Below, piece by piece: positions 11,481-23,100 of a DNA stretch of 35,786 bases. The stretch comes from Saccoglossus kowalevskii. Lineage: Eukaryota > Hemichordata > Enteropneusta > Harrimaniidae. The notes beneath the pieces are model-generated. The model did not search any database. It had not been told where the DNA came from and worked only from the letters and a program-made list of their open reading frames with translations. Both the position numbers and the translations under genes were made by a program. The stretch spans positions 1 to 35,786 of the forward strand of contig NW_003145787.1 of the NCBI RefSeq assembly GCF_000003605.2, read 5' to 3'. The first letter of the stretch is position 1; each line of letters opens with the position of its first letter.

Positions 11481-12706
11481 TTTTTAAAAATGTGATTAAA
11501 CCTTGTTATCAAGTACATGTCGTATAAGTTCTGCTCGCCACGAGCTAGGAAGCTGGTAGATTTGTTTTACATGATTGTTAAAGTAATATATTTACGCGTC
11601 GTGTGCACAAGTGTACTTTGTTTAGGCAAATATTATTTGAACAAGCTAACGAATTTGAATTTCAATGTAATTTAAACGCATTCACATTTACATTCTCACG
11701 TCTTTTCAACGTTATGAGCTAACGTTGTTTTTTATTATAATTGGCCTGAAGGAAGATTTACGTCCCAATATAATGTTGTATTAATATTGGATGTCATTGA
11801 GATTTTTATATGAAAAAAGAACAACGCTAAACTCATTCCACGTACATATAATTAGAGCTATGGGAGGCGATACTAATCTACAATCGAATACACCGATGAA
11901 GATGTGCATCATCTCATCCATAACAGATCAAATGTTTGGTTCAAATTGAACCCAGTTGGTAACACGCCCGGATTTTTTGTTATGTATTAATCATGGCGTT
12001 ATGCAAATCCATGGAGGAGTTTTATTTCAACAGTGGAATGCAGTCGGAGATAACACCGCTTCCTGTTAAACAACACAATCGGTACTGATGTCATTATTAT
12101 AACCAATAATGGTAAAGGTTCCCAGCATCTGTGTATATATATATATATATTATTATTTCCGTGCACTTCATTAGAGATGTCGCCCACAGGCAAATCGCAT
12201 AAAATACCTTGTGTTATGACTGATTACGGAAGTAGTTAAGTATCAGCACTTTCCCAATATTCCTACCGACATATTTCCTGATCTTGTTTAAATAGTAACC
12301 TCTAGGTCACACAACACATACGTGAATACACTCAACAACGAATTACAAACATATACAAAACTAAAGTAATCAGTCCATACGTTCTATATTAAGATTGGAA
12401 TTGATTGAGCCTCATATATTGATGAATATAGCAACACGATATAATGTCGGATATTTTACTATATTTGTGAAAATTACCTCATGTCAGCATCCATTATTAT
12501 ATATTTTTGTCATATCACCTCAAACCCTGGAATTAGAAGTGTGCATGGAATCACGGTAAGAAACTGTGTGCATTGCCGCGTGTTAACTGTCATAAAGGTG
12601 ATTGACAGGTCATACTTAATTTCAAGTCTGTAAGGACAGTTGGAATGTATCAGGTATGCTGTTATTTCAATAAAAAACATGTTTATGATTTACTGAGTTG
12701 CCTCCG
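11481..12706. other. Gene-free stretch between copy A and the LTR-like block
   Basis: AT-rich DNA in which homology to B2 can no longer be followed by eye. It holds a short TA repeat (12134-12150). No gene, RNA gene or known repeat is recognised. Confidence 0.4.
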
Positions 12707-13285
12707 TGACACAGCTGCTAGCAAAATCACATTCTAATTGGCTCATATGGAAACCCAGGCGGTACGGTGTCCCTGAATCTGGGCCATTTATGCTTATAAA
12801 TTGGACAGTTGGGGTCTATAATTTCTACTGTGTATCCTGTGCGTAGCTACTACAATATTGTGAGACAAGTGATACAGGCTTTATTCATTATTTTGTGAGA
12901 CTTGTATGAACTGCTCTGCGATCTCCTGCTTTCAGTGGTGCCCTCCTAGCGTTTCTTTGCAAGCAAGGCTCCTGTATTTATTCGTTGTTGTGTTGCAGAA
13001 GCCATTGACTGTCATCCATCCTGGAACTGTGACTTATCACCAATGCACACTTCCCTCGGCAATCCACTATTTTTGGTGATTTTATTCATTCTGTGCTTTA
13101 TTTTTTGAAATTATTTTGAGAGGTAATAAAGCCAGAAGTTTTAACTCGATATGTTGGTGTATGTGTATTTCATTTCCAGTACTATTGTCTTGTCTACCCC
13201 ATTCTAGCAGTGACATATTCCCTTGTCCAGTGTGAGTTTTGTGGGTGCCCTCTCATTAGCAATAAGCAGACCTTAAACTGTGACA
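12707..13285 (+). mobile_element. Candidate solo LTR (fossil), about 579 bp
   Basis: The block is more GC-rich than both flanks. It begins TGACACAG and ends CTGTGACA, short terminal inverted repeats with the TG...CA ends of LTRs. Inside are a TATAAA at 12795-12800 and an AATAAA at 13125-13130, in the order expected for promoter and polyadenylation signal read on the + strand. No clear 4-6 bp target duplication is visible, and there is no internal coding sequence or second LTR nearby. If real, it is a single LTR left by recombination, family undetermined, and old enough for its flanks to have diverged. A host promoter or another repeat is the alternative. Confidence 0.35.
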
Positions 13286-14003
13286 CCTACACAATTTTTC
13301 TCATGCAAATATTTCACTTTCCGTCAATAATGTAATAACCTAGCCCACATTTTCTTTGTATATAAACGTTAACCTTGTATGATTCAAATACACGACAAAA
13401 AATAGCAGATTCTCACAATTAACCCTTTGAGAAAAGTTGAATGTCAATTGCTTTCTTGAAAAATTACGCAACTAACCATGCATGCTCAACTACTATTATA
13501 TCTACGTTTCTCTAACAATATAAACAGTCTCTGCATTGAACAATAGGCATAATAGTTACTCGGACTTCTCCGATTAATCTTTTCAATTTTACTCTGTAAA
13601 GAATTTATCATGGGACATCAGCACAATAGTTGTTAACATTTTACTCATTGCACAATTACCATGTGTGAAGTTGCCTGTGGTGATTACAGTAGGCATGCAA
13701 ACATATCTAAAGCGAATTACACTTCCTATATTAACACGGGCGTACGGTTTACAATCTGCATCATGTGCGGATTTATTGATAGTAAAATCGCCTTTTGTAA
13801 GACTCTGAATGTGAGTGCGTTAAGTATGTTTAGTGAGATTTAATTACCTTGTCGTCTTATTTACCACTTTTGTAGGATTTTCCACTAACTCTATTGTGGT
13901 CTCTTTGTCTATATTGTATGTCACGCAATTTGTGTAGATAAATTTAATCAGATAATCAGCTGAGCAGAAGAACAACCCTGATATACTTGCCACATTGTAT
14001 ACA

Positions 14004-14041
14004 TGCATGCAACGTGCCACTTGTTCGATTCCCTCATCAAT
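14004..14041. promoter_or_regulatory. B-box-like conserved block, copy B1
   Basis: Partner of 5737-5774 and about 89 percent identical by eye, including all of GTTCGATTCCCTCA. It contains a pol III B-box-like sequence, but no tRNA fold or A box was found. Confidence 0.35.
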
Positions 14042-14729
14042 AGAAATCACACACCCCAATTTTGCTAATCTGAAAACAAACTTGCTTGGCGTCCCGCGTC
14101 TAGCCACAGTAAAGTCACTGAGTCAATATTATATAGTTTAGTTTTGCTCATTCTATCTCAAGCTGTTTTATCAGAATCCATCATCGAAACTACGTGATGA
14201 CGTCATAACATTTATATGTGCCTTTATAGAGTGTTTCACTATAGTAGTCTGTTATATAATAAAATAATAATATAAAATATATAATGAGAGTAATTGGTTG
14301 GGCAACACCTTTGAGCAGCAATGCTGTTCATTTATACATATCACTTGCACACTCAATGCAACAGACTCACACATTTTCCTTACTTTGAATGCAACCATTA
14401 TTATCAATTAACACAAATACAACTGCAAATAATGTCCTACGAATTCTTGGCCCATTTTTGAGCGTGTCTCGTTGAAAAGTGCGAGTTAAAATGTTTACAG
14501 TTTTTATTTATTTGCAGTTAGTTGTGCCGAGGTACAGCGGATACCATCATTACGAACTAGTTATTTGCAATTCTGTTTCTTCAATGTTCAAATAATATGG
14601 ATTATATTTCGAACATTTTCAACGACATTGGAAATGTTCGTAATTATAGGATTTGGCAAGCAACTTAAATGTAATTGCTGGAATGTCAGGAGATCTTATT
14701 TCTGCAAATTTTTCTACATGGCCAATAAT

Positions 14730-14743
14730 CCGCCCTCTTGTGG
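14730..14743 (-). promoter_or_regulatory. CTCF-like site, copy B1
   Basis: Read on the minus strand, CCACAAGAGGGCGG fits the CTCF core CCASYAGRKGGCRS at 13 of 14 positions. It sits in the 14697-14775 segment shared with copy A and is among the best-kept parts of that segment. Whether it is bound is not known. Confidence 0.4.
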
Positions 14744-15060
14744 TCAGAACGAAAGCGTCGTTATTATTAAGAAAGTATATCTTGAATTAATATTTGTGAT
14801 AGATGACAGTCAATAAATTTAAATTGCTCTTTAAAGCAAACGTATTGTATCAAGCAAGTATCTCTGTTGTTGCAGTTCACTGCTCAGCTACCAGATCGAC
14901 CTGAATGAATGTTTGAGAGCTTAACAAAACTGGTATAGGAAACGTCATACTTCTGCAAAGAAATGGGCTTCAAAATATGTTTATTGCAATCGAACATCAT
15001 CCTATCATCGCGTAAACGTTTAGTGCAACAAAACTACCTCGAGTGTTTCATAAACGTAGA

Positions 15061-15500
15061 TAGCGAGAAAGCTTTTCGTTCTGTGTAGATTCCCGGGGTC
15101 CGACTTGTGAAAATACCCGGAACCCATGTTTGTGAAAGGGGTTTCAAAATAACCCTAAACATGTTTTAAAAGATCAAAATTTCGTACCCTTTTCACTGCT
15201 AGAAAGCTAAAAGATCGCGCACCTTGTAATCGCGCCTAATATCGCGATATTTTAGCTTTCTAACCATTCAGTGTAAGCCCGGGTAGGTCATATGCCTTGA
15301 TCGCCCGCGATCGAGGGTCGTTAACCAGGGGCCGGACATTTTCCTCGTTTTTGCGATCATTGAATTTCTTAAAGCAATACAAAAAACGATAATCTCATTT
15401 AAAAAAATAACCACCCTTATCACATTGGCAGTACCGAAAAAACAACCTTTTTGTCTATTTTGACTGAAATGGTAACTCTAAACGCGTAACGCGCGTTACT
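15061..15500. repeat. GC-rich fold-back region between B1 and B2
   Basis: The arms 15201-15219 and 15243-15261 are inverted copies differing at one of 19 positions, around a 23-nt loop. Looser symmetry extends outward: CACTG and TACCC at about 15186-15199 mirror GGGTA and CAGTG at about 15269-15285. The block holds CCCGGG, GATCGCCCGCGATC and TAACGCGCGTTA, which are CpG-rich in an otherwise AT-rich window. It looks like a fold-back or MITE-like insertion at the join of two duplicate units. No family is recognised. Confidence 0.5.
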
Positions 15501-18439
15501 GTGCTTTTATACGAGCATTGTTTTGGGTCACATGACCACATGTTGTAGAAATACACTTATCATTAGGACAATAGTATATAGTTTCTCTCCAGCTGCTTTT
15601 ATAAGAATCTAGTATAGCAAATACGTGATGACGCCGTAAAATATATCTGTGCCTGACACTAAAAGCGATTTGGCCAGTCATAATTTAGATATTACAAATA
15701 TATTACACTGTGATGACAACGCTGCATAACAACGTCTTTAAACATGATAGCACATTAAGGAGACAGTAGCAATTGCTGAACACAGATTAACTGATCTTAC
15801 CCGATGGCCATTCACTTGATGACTATATACAGAGCCCTACATCGTTAAAACCGAGTCGATTAATGTAATATATTTCTACAATTCACCATTATATAATTGG
15901 TTTTGAAGTACATAGCTATTTTTGAAAGACATGTTCTCATGACAAAGTAACTCAACAATTCGTACATTGTGTGAGATGATGTCATTACCGATAAGAAATT
16001 GAATTTAATATTCATCACAAAATGCCTAACAAATTGAAAAAAAAAAAAAAAAAATATTTTGAATTGACAATGTATTTGAATTTGTAACTAAACGCATAAG
16101 CGCTTTGAAAATAAAATGAGCGATAACAATCCAAGCAATAAATCAGAGTCATTATTTGTGACCGAATTCCAAAGTAAACTTCAAGCGGCGAGAAACAGTG
16201 AAAAGTGATTATAGCAATTCTTAGTTGCTCTCCGGAAACGCGTAATTACTTGTGAACATATTATATATTAGAAAAAAAGATTATCTGTTTTGTAATAGTA
16301 CATAACAACGTTTTGATGCTCACCCTTGCTGACTGAATTTCTCGTGTCTTTTATTTGCACATTTTGTCATTGTGTTCGATTTGAATACGGTGATAATACC
16401 ATATATCAGTGACAGCATTTGTTAAAATTAAGATATGACATTCAGGATGTGATTTCGAAGTAATAGCCATATTGAATTCAAATGTTACTATGAACTATAA
16501 AGTGGCATTATTTATGATGTACATGTAGAAATATACATTGGAGCATTGGGTAATTTGTAATGATATAAAAATGAAAAGCGATAGAACAAATATTTTCGAC
16601 ACGATACAATTATAAGGATCAACATTTTGAATGATTTTTTTTACTTTATATCAACCGAAATGTAGAAAATTCGTAGTTTAGTTAGATTCACACAAACATT
16701 ACCATATATTGTACACGGAAAGTAAAAACGATCCACTTATTGAATATGTATTTTTATTGTTCTCTTCGCATAGTTTTAAAATTGAAAAAAAAATCGGCCA
16801 TACTTATAAAACAAATCTGATTGCGCTTGTTCTTAAATAATTTAATGATGAAAAATGCAATTCAAGACTTTAAACTGAACCTCGACGTACATACACTCAA
16901 TACTCCATATGCAAGATATGGGTAATATATTTGAAAGTTTTGAAACAGATTGAAAAATGCATCAGCATAATTATCTTAAATTACAAGGAAGCGTTACGTC
17001 CAATCTGCTTATTTTTTCCCATGTTAATTTTATTTATTTCTGAATAACTTAAACTTAAAATGTTGTCATGTCATTTAAACATTCAGACACAATAGGGAGC
17101 TGCAAATGGTGACCTACGCATTTTAAAAGTACTATATATGTACAAAGTACAACGCGAAAGTTTCATCAATCTCACATTATATATACTTAGCCATAAGTTT
17201 TACAAAAAACCCTAAAACGACATTTAAGTGCTGACAAATAATATTCTGGCATTTCAAAAAAAAACAAGACTTAATATGTCAATTTGACTTTACGTGAACA
17301 CATTACTTTCTAATTTATAATGTTTATGATGTTGTAAGTGATTTTAATTATTGGAAATGTCGCTGTTCGACCTTAAATAAAGTGTACGTCATTTTACACT
17401 TAAATTGTCTATGTGTGTAAATCATGGTCCTAATAAATGATAGGAAACGAGTCTGTTCTTACTAATAATATATTTACTATGTTATAGGCTAAGCATGGTC
17501 GACATGCATATTTAACAGTATGTCATTTGTTTTTCCAAAAATAGAAAATATCTTGTTGTCTTTAGCTTTTGTGTACTTTTCATTATGTAATGTATTTTTT
17601 TAAACATATGTATAAAACATACTCGATTGTGTTATTCCAAGTCAAGTAATTGTAATAGAGAAAAACTAACCATTGAATGCGTTTGACAAGTTAACATTTA
17701 ATTTTCAGTTCATGAATTAATAACAATTTTCAGCTCATCAAAACAAACAACACATTTTTATCGCTTGATTAATTTCATGCTCATAAGTCCCGTTACGTAT
17801 ATATTGGTGTTACAATTGTAGATGCCATGGCGATGTACATTTTCCTTACTTCATATCAGAAACCACGTCATTGATTCTAAATCATGCATATAATGGGCCA
17901 CACAATAAAGTTATTACGTTTGTTTACCTGTAAATAATTATATTTAATTGTATTTATTTGCCCTCCACAACATAACAATCATCGTGTAAAAAAGTGCCGA
18001 TGTGACTGATCGTTTTATCAGAGGACTTTTACTATTTTCAGATAACATTAACTTGGATGGCGCCTTCTATAAAGACGTGTTTGTATGCGAATCTGGATAT
18101 CGTCCGTACTAAAAATACAATTTTTCACAAAATACTGGTTTTCAAATCCCACATAAATTTGCCTTCATGATCAATATACCCCCAAAATACTATAGTCATT
18201 GATCAAAGTACACCATCATCTGTAGCTGAATCAGAGTGTTGTTGACCGGACAACGCTAAAGCTCAAACAAAGGAAATTTTTATACTAGAGAAGAAATTTA
18301 AAATTGTTTGTTTTTTGGGTCACATATCAATAATATGCTGAGTGTGGATGTTTCGAAACAGTAATCAACGATATAACAGCGATATACATGATTTGATCAT
18401 AGTAAAATCAGAACACATACTAGACTCCTAAACTGAGCA

Positions 18440-20700
18440 TTTGGTATATCTATATCAGCTACGTGATTGACAGCTTTGCGGCCGTACTTTCACGAGCGAA
18501 GCAGAATACACCGCATCTCTAGTGATAATAACTCTCATACGCAACGAAAGCCACGGGGTGGGTGGGGGGTTCTGTTATTGTTACATATGTTCCATATTTG
18601 ATTATTTTGTATTAAAGAACAAAGCGGGGTGGAATTTAGATCTGGTAACCCCATTGCTCATTAATATGTTACAAGATAATATTACGCCCTAGCAATCCAT
18701 GTCAGTGTAGAACGCGTGTCACTGTCTGGGCGAAAATAAAATAATCAGACGTCTAATCTGAGTCACTGTCCTCATAAATAACCGGTGAACGTTTAGGCGG
18801 GGCCACGACAGAACCAGAACTTGAACTGGTCGACTATGATACACATTTTATGTTGAAGTTAAAAGTTCCGCCACAGAATTGTGCATTGGCAAACATGCCG
18901 TGCAACTGCGTTACTTCACTGCTGATATTGCTTGCTGGTCGTCGATTGAATGAGTCTTGGTTACCGGTTAAAATGTTGCTCGTTTGGCGTTGGTATTTAT
19001 TTGGAACTGAGTAACGCCGTAACGTCGCCAGCAGAAATCGTTGATTTTACTGCCGGTGGATTTTCCGAGAGCTCTTCAGTGTTCACAAAACACAGTTTCC
19101 AGGTGGTCAATATACATTAAGTTCTCCCAATCGTAGTATTCCATGTGATATACCCTAATATGCCAAACATTTTGCTGAACGATTTGAACCGCATAAAAAT
19201 AGCAGACGAATATGTGTAAAAATAGTTCGATTTCCAATGGAAATACCATATTGATTGCATATCAATCGTGAAAATACTGAAAACATTATTGCATAGGTGA
19301 TATGAAAATTAGTTTTAGTTAAAATAAGTGACTGTCTAAAAGTACCATTACTGTTGTTCAAATTTCATTTCACTCGGCAAGTATATTCATGTACCCCAAG
19401 AGAAAAATATCGTATTTCTAAATAATGTTTATTTTTTTTATGTTAACGGTACTCCTGAAGGGACTACTTTGTTTGCTCTCAGATCTCAATTGCACATGGG
19501 GTGTGGAAATACCGATTATGATTTTAGGGACGAATCAAAATACTGCAGTACATATGTAATGAATAAAAAAAAACAAAAAAAAAAAACATTATAAAAAACA
19601 TTTTACTTACTAGACAAAGCTGTTACTAACAGAAAAACTGTCAAACTGTGTACAAATAGATTAGGATGTTTATAACTATTCAAAACACACGCGCAACTAT
19701 TCATGTGATCGCAAAAGTATTAAAATGTATGTATTGTGTGCCACAACACTTGTGCCTGAACTCATCCAAGTGATTGGAGTTTGTAGCCTTTTTTTAAAAT
19801 AGCTTAATTCCGTGAAAATACTTACATGCAATAACTACTAAAATTTCCTGCAATGTTACGAGCCAGATCACCTACGGCTGTGTCAAATTACTTGCTTGAC
19901 TCTCTGAAACATTTCGGTTAAGATGCAATAAACATAACCAACAGTGGACATATAATTTCTTTTTACATAGACAACGGAAAATGTGTTTGGTTCGTATATG
20001 CCTGAACACTAGTGAACATAAACATCTAGTTACAAATCATGTCATAAAATGTGTTTTTACCAATATGATTGCCATTATAATTCGTTAATGTTAGAAATGT
20101 CCATCTGATTATCCAATAACACGGGTCATAATAATTGAATCTATTTGTCTAGTATGTTACATTAGATTTTTAGACACGCACATTTAATGAACTCGGGTCT
20201 TCAGTATCTTCACGTCTGGCTTTGGTACTTCTGGGAAATAATTTTTATTTGTTGGTAATAGTAAAACAGATTAACGAAATATATCTCAACTCTAGTTTGT
20301 GTGTCTGTATCAGCCAGCCACAACAATAAAGTAATGTGTTTAATGAGCACTTACTAATACTACTAATGGTATCGACATTAGTAGAATTAATTGTCCCTTT
20401 CATCATGAAAGCCTTATTTATAGACTAAATGCTAATGGAATTTCTTTAAAGGTTTATTGTGTTGGCATCATAAACTATTTTAGTACGTCTGGTAGCAATG
20501 TATATTTCAGTCTTGACAGAACGCATACACTTTTTGAAATACACATACCATTGCCAATGTATATAAAGTAAGCTCCATGTAATATAACATTGAAAAGAAC
20601 TAATGTTAAAATACACGTGGAGGTCAATTAGCTAATAAAACAATTGAATATGATAGTAAAATAAGTGCATTAATAAATTTAACACAATGCCCATAACTTT
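18440..20700. other. Extra DNA in B2, absent from copy A
   Basis: Copy A has no counterpart for this interval. The part at about 18440-19110 is clearly GC-richer than B2 around it and carries the recombinase-like remnant on the minus strand. The rest, 19110-20700, is AT-rich with no recognised feature. An insertion of one or more mobile elements after the duplication is the simplest reading; loss from A is the alternative. Confidence 0.45.
18753..19046 (-). pseudogene. Decayed C-terminal frame resembling a Crypton-type tyrosine recombinase
   Basis: A 98-codon minus-strand frame reads, in part, RRYSVPNKYQRQTSNIL, then MFANAQFCGGTFNFNI, and ends APPKRSPVIYEDSDSD before TAG. One in-frame TAG (18834-18836) splits it. 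The first segment recalls the region around the catalytic Tyr of Crypton/DUF3504-type recombinases (S-x-x-x-Y-x-x-x-S/P...R-x-x-x-S-N-x-L). The 'F-x-G-G-T-F-N-x-N-I' strand and an acidic Asp-Ser tail are, as I recall, common at the C-termini of such proteins in marine invertebrates. The catalytic R-K-H-R part is not visible upstream, where the frame is broken by 19049. The family call is from memory and tentative, but the coding character itself looks real. Confidence 0.4.
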
Positions 20701-21619
20701 GAAATATTTACGGCAATGTGTCAAGTATATATATGATTCTCATAATTCTCGAGAATAAAGAATTCACAATGAGCAATTCTACGTGGGAGTAGTGCATTAA
20801 ATCATTTCATTTCAGAATTCTGACATTAACATTCCTCTACTAGTATTCGGGCAGCAATACAACACGTGGCGAACATCTGTTATACACACAAATGAAATTA
20901 AAAAAAAGAAATTGCTAAGCTGAATTGCATTGATACATACTACTACGATGTAGAAGCAGCTTAAGGACCATGCACTGGTCGGTGATGAAATTAGCACCTC
21001 GTTTTTGTCTGAGTAAAGACTTTTTGGCGATACAGAAAATCCTTAATTTGAAAGCTAAAATGCTGTCAAGATCACTCCCACTCAGATATATCATGGTCAA
21101 AGCTGAAGTCAAGATGTGTTCACGCTACTCAAGAATAACCAATGTCTATTTTAAGAGTGAGTAAAATATACTTCAACTGTTATCATCGTAAGTGATGTCA
21201 ATACGCTTGTTTATCCTTTTTAAATAAAAATGCTAATCACCTCTATACAGTTTTCAACTGAAATGCAACATATCGTGCTACTACATCGTTTTGCTTACAC
21301 AATGCAATTAATTAACAATGAAACTAATTAATTCATTCTTTTTTCCTCTCTTATATAATATATATTCGCTATATTGGGTTTTGTATACATCACTAAATGA
21401 ACTACTACTTTCCTGTAGTAACGATTGAAGTTAAAGTAAATTGGATTATCCTGAAGTATTGTCAAATATAGCATCAGAATGTCACTATATAAATATTGTC
21501 ATCTAAATATAACAATTTCTTAGGAAAAGAGATACGATAAAATCGTTTAACATTCTAAATGTATTTTGTAATTGTGCAATGTATTGTAATTTTGTAATCA
21601 AACATTTAAACATACTTAC

Positions 21620-21760
21620 CTGATGACTTGGATCTGTCATGAAACCATTAGCGTTATTCACTGTACGATCTTATGTTAAATCATGTAGGCTCCTTTCGCG
21701 GAAATGCGTATTCTGAATGAGCAACCAATAACAATATATTAAAATACCGAGCTTACCTGA
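21620..21760 (-). other. Two minus-strand splice-donor-like sites in copy B2
   Basis: CAG|GTAAGT (exon end 21620) and CAG|GTAAGC (exon end 21757) are both near-ideal U1 targets. The first aligns with CAG|GTAGGT at 9897 in copy A. A small frame, ATG ACA GAT CCA AGT CAT CAG, leads into the first donor. No acceptor or downstream exon could be tied to them. Confidence 0.25.
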
Positions 21761-23100
21761 TGCATTTTTATATATAAAATTACGCCATGTGCTCAATCAC
21801 AACACAAGTTAACACGAGTATAGTTTAAATGAGAATAGACTATCGAATTGTGTGTGGATGGGGCTTAACTGCGAATATTGCATCACATAAAAAACGAACA
21901 TTTTGTTGAATAAGTGTATTTGAGACAACTTACGACATTTTGATAATTCGTTAATGTTTTTCGGCTTGTAATTGCATTTTAATGCATTTGAAACAGTCTC
22001 GAAATGCAGATTTTGGTTGCGAAAATTACATTTCATTTCATTTAAAAGATGTCAGGATATTCATATCCATGTTTGGCAGAGTAAATTAAATTATTCACCA
22101 AAATTTGTAATGTGCCATTATGTATTGGGCGAACTCGAAACAGCTTTAACATTTGAGACATGGAAAACACAGATAGAATCTTTTTCTGAAATTCTCATAG
22201 GAATATACAATTAGTTTCATCCAAATGTTGGCAAGGTAACTTGCGAGGGGAGGCGCGGCGATGAAGTACAATAATACGTAATCGAGGTCAAAATATAAAG
22301 AAATAGAAATTTTAAAAAGCACTATGGAAACTATCCCTTTGTGCCGAACAGAGTCACCACAGAAGGAATCATTTTCACAGCTTTTCTCGTTCTCGTTTAG
22401 AGATGCGCAGAACCAAAGTGACGAGCTCAATAAAAATGCCGCGTTTTCCCATTAGAATGGCGCACATTGTTATTGTGACCATAGTCTTCACTCCGACACC
22501 AACGTTTTTGGCAGATATCAACAATCTATGCGTTTGCTAATCACAGTTTCACTCCATTTGACAGAGAATGATGATATTCGTTTAGTACATTGATATTGCA
22601 TAATAATATATTATATTTAATATGGAGCTGGATACTAAGGTTTGTACACCGGTAACAATACGTTTGTACATGCTCACATGTTACTCCAACATGAGGATAA
22701 TTGCAATTGCCTGGAACAGCTGGGACTGGTTCAATTCTAAAACAGCGAAACAGATTTTTCCAGCTTGAACAAAACACAACCTTCAGTTTATTTTGACTGT
22801 ATATATAATAGTCTACCTTGACGTGAACCGCTTCCCTGTAAAAATCGATCTGTACGCAACACAAACCTGGTCAGATTACGTCACATAATGTAAGCCACTA
22901 TAGGCTTAGTGCCCAGTAACAATATATACGATAAGGGATAAAGTTTGATATACAACTTCGTACAATGTGTAAGTACTAATAACGCGTTTAAATCTATGGA
23001 GACCAAATCTGAACAAATCATATTAACCTCTGTACCCCGGTCGAAATATTCTTTTGTCAGCTACAGTCTACAGAGATTTGACTCAATCTGATACGTATGT

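Larger units (their letters stand above)
13480..15060. repeat. Partial copy B1 of the tandem non-coding duplication
   Basis: Matches copy A at 4848-4917, 5735-5840 and 7380-7460. It also matches copy B2 internally: 14150-14225 aligns with 15575-15655 around ACGTGATGACG, followed by GTGCCT. It is thus a separate, shorter unit rather than the start of B2. It carries the best B-box-like block (14004-14041), a perfect CRE-like TGACGTCA (14198-14205) and the better CTCF-like site. An 87-codon minus-strand open frame (13844-14107) overlaps the conserved block but is not kept open in copy A. Confidence 0.65.
15500..23100. repeat. Copy B2 of the tandem non-coding duplication
   Basis: Collinear with copy A from about 6090 to 11480 through at least five anchors. 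The longest is 17712-18085 against 8040-8425, including TTTTATCAGAGGACT and GATGGCGCCTTC. Relative to A it holds about 2 kb of extra DNA at about 18440-20700. There is no convincing host coding exon. Two minus-strand splice-donor-like sites (CAG|GTAAGC at 21757 and CAG|GTAAGT at 21620) lie within 140 bp, the second matched in copy A. Poly-A runs occur near 16040 and 19565. Confidence 0.75.

Noticed and set aside
13844-14107. 87-codon minus-strand frame across the conserved B1 block
   Set aside because: In copy A the frame is broken by shifts and stops, and differences are not concentrated at third positions. The nucleotide block seems conserved, not the peptide.
16040-16056. Poly-A run as the end of a processed retrocopy
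   Set aside because: No coding or SINE sequence precedes it and no target duplication was seen. A simple homopolymer is sufficient.
20915-21164. Overlapping open frames on both strands near 21000
   Set aside because: Both are about 64 codons, neither matches a family, and the two-strand overlap suggests chance.
22541-22864. 107-codon minus-strand open frame with several Cys (…PVPAVPGNCNYPH…)
   Set aside because: No known domain, no conservation as a frame in copy A, and a length within chance for AT-rich DNA. It has no clear splice or promoter context.
4790-23100. Uncollapsed haplotypes (assembly artefact) as the cause of the A/B similarity
   Set aside because: Differences of roughly 30 percent with many large indels and changed segment order are too great for two alleles of one locus. 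I cannot exclude it formally.
4790-23100. Decayed GPCR paralogues within the duplicated copies
   Set aside because: No trace of DRY, WFP, NPxxY or other receptor motifs was found on either strand of the copies.
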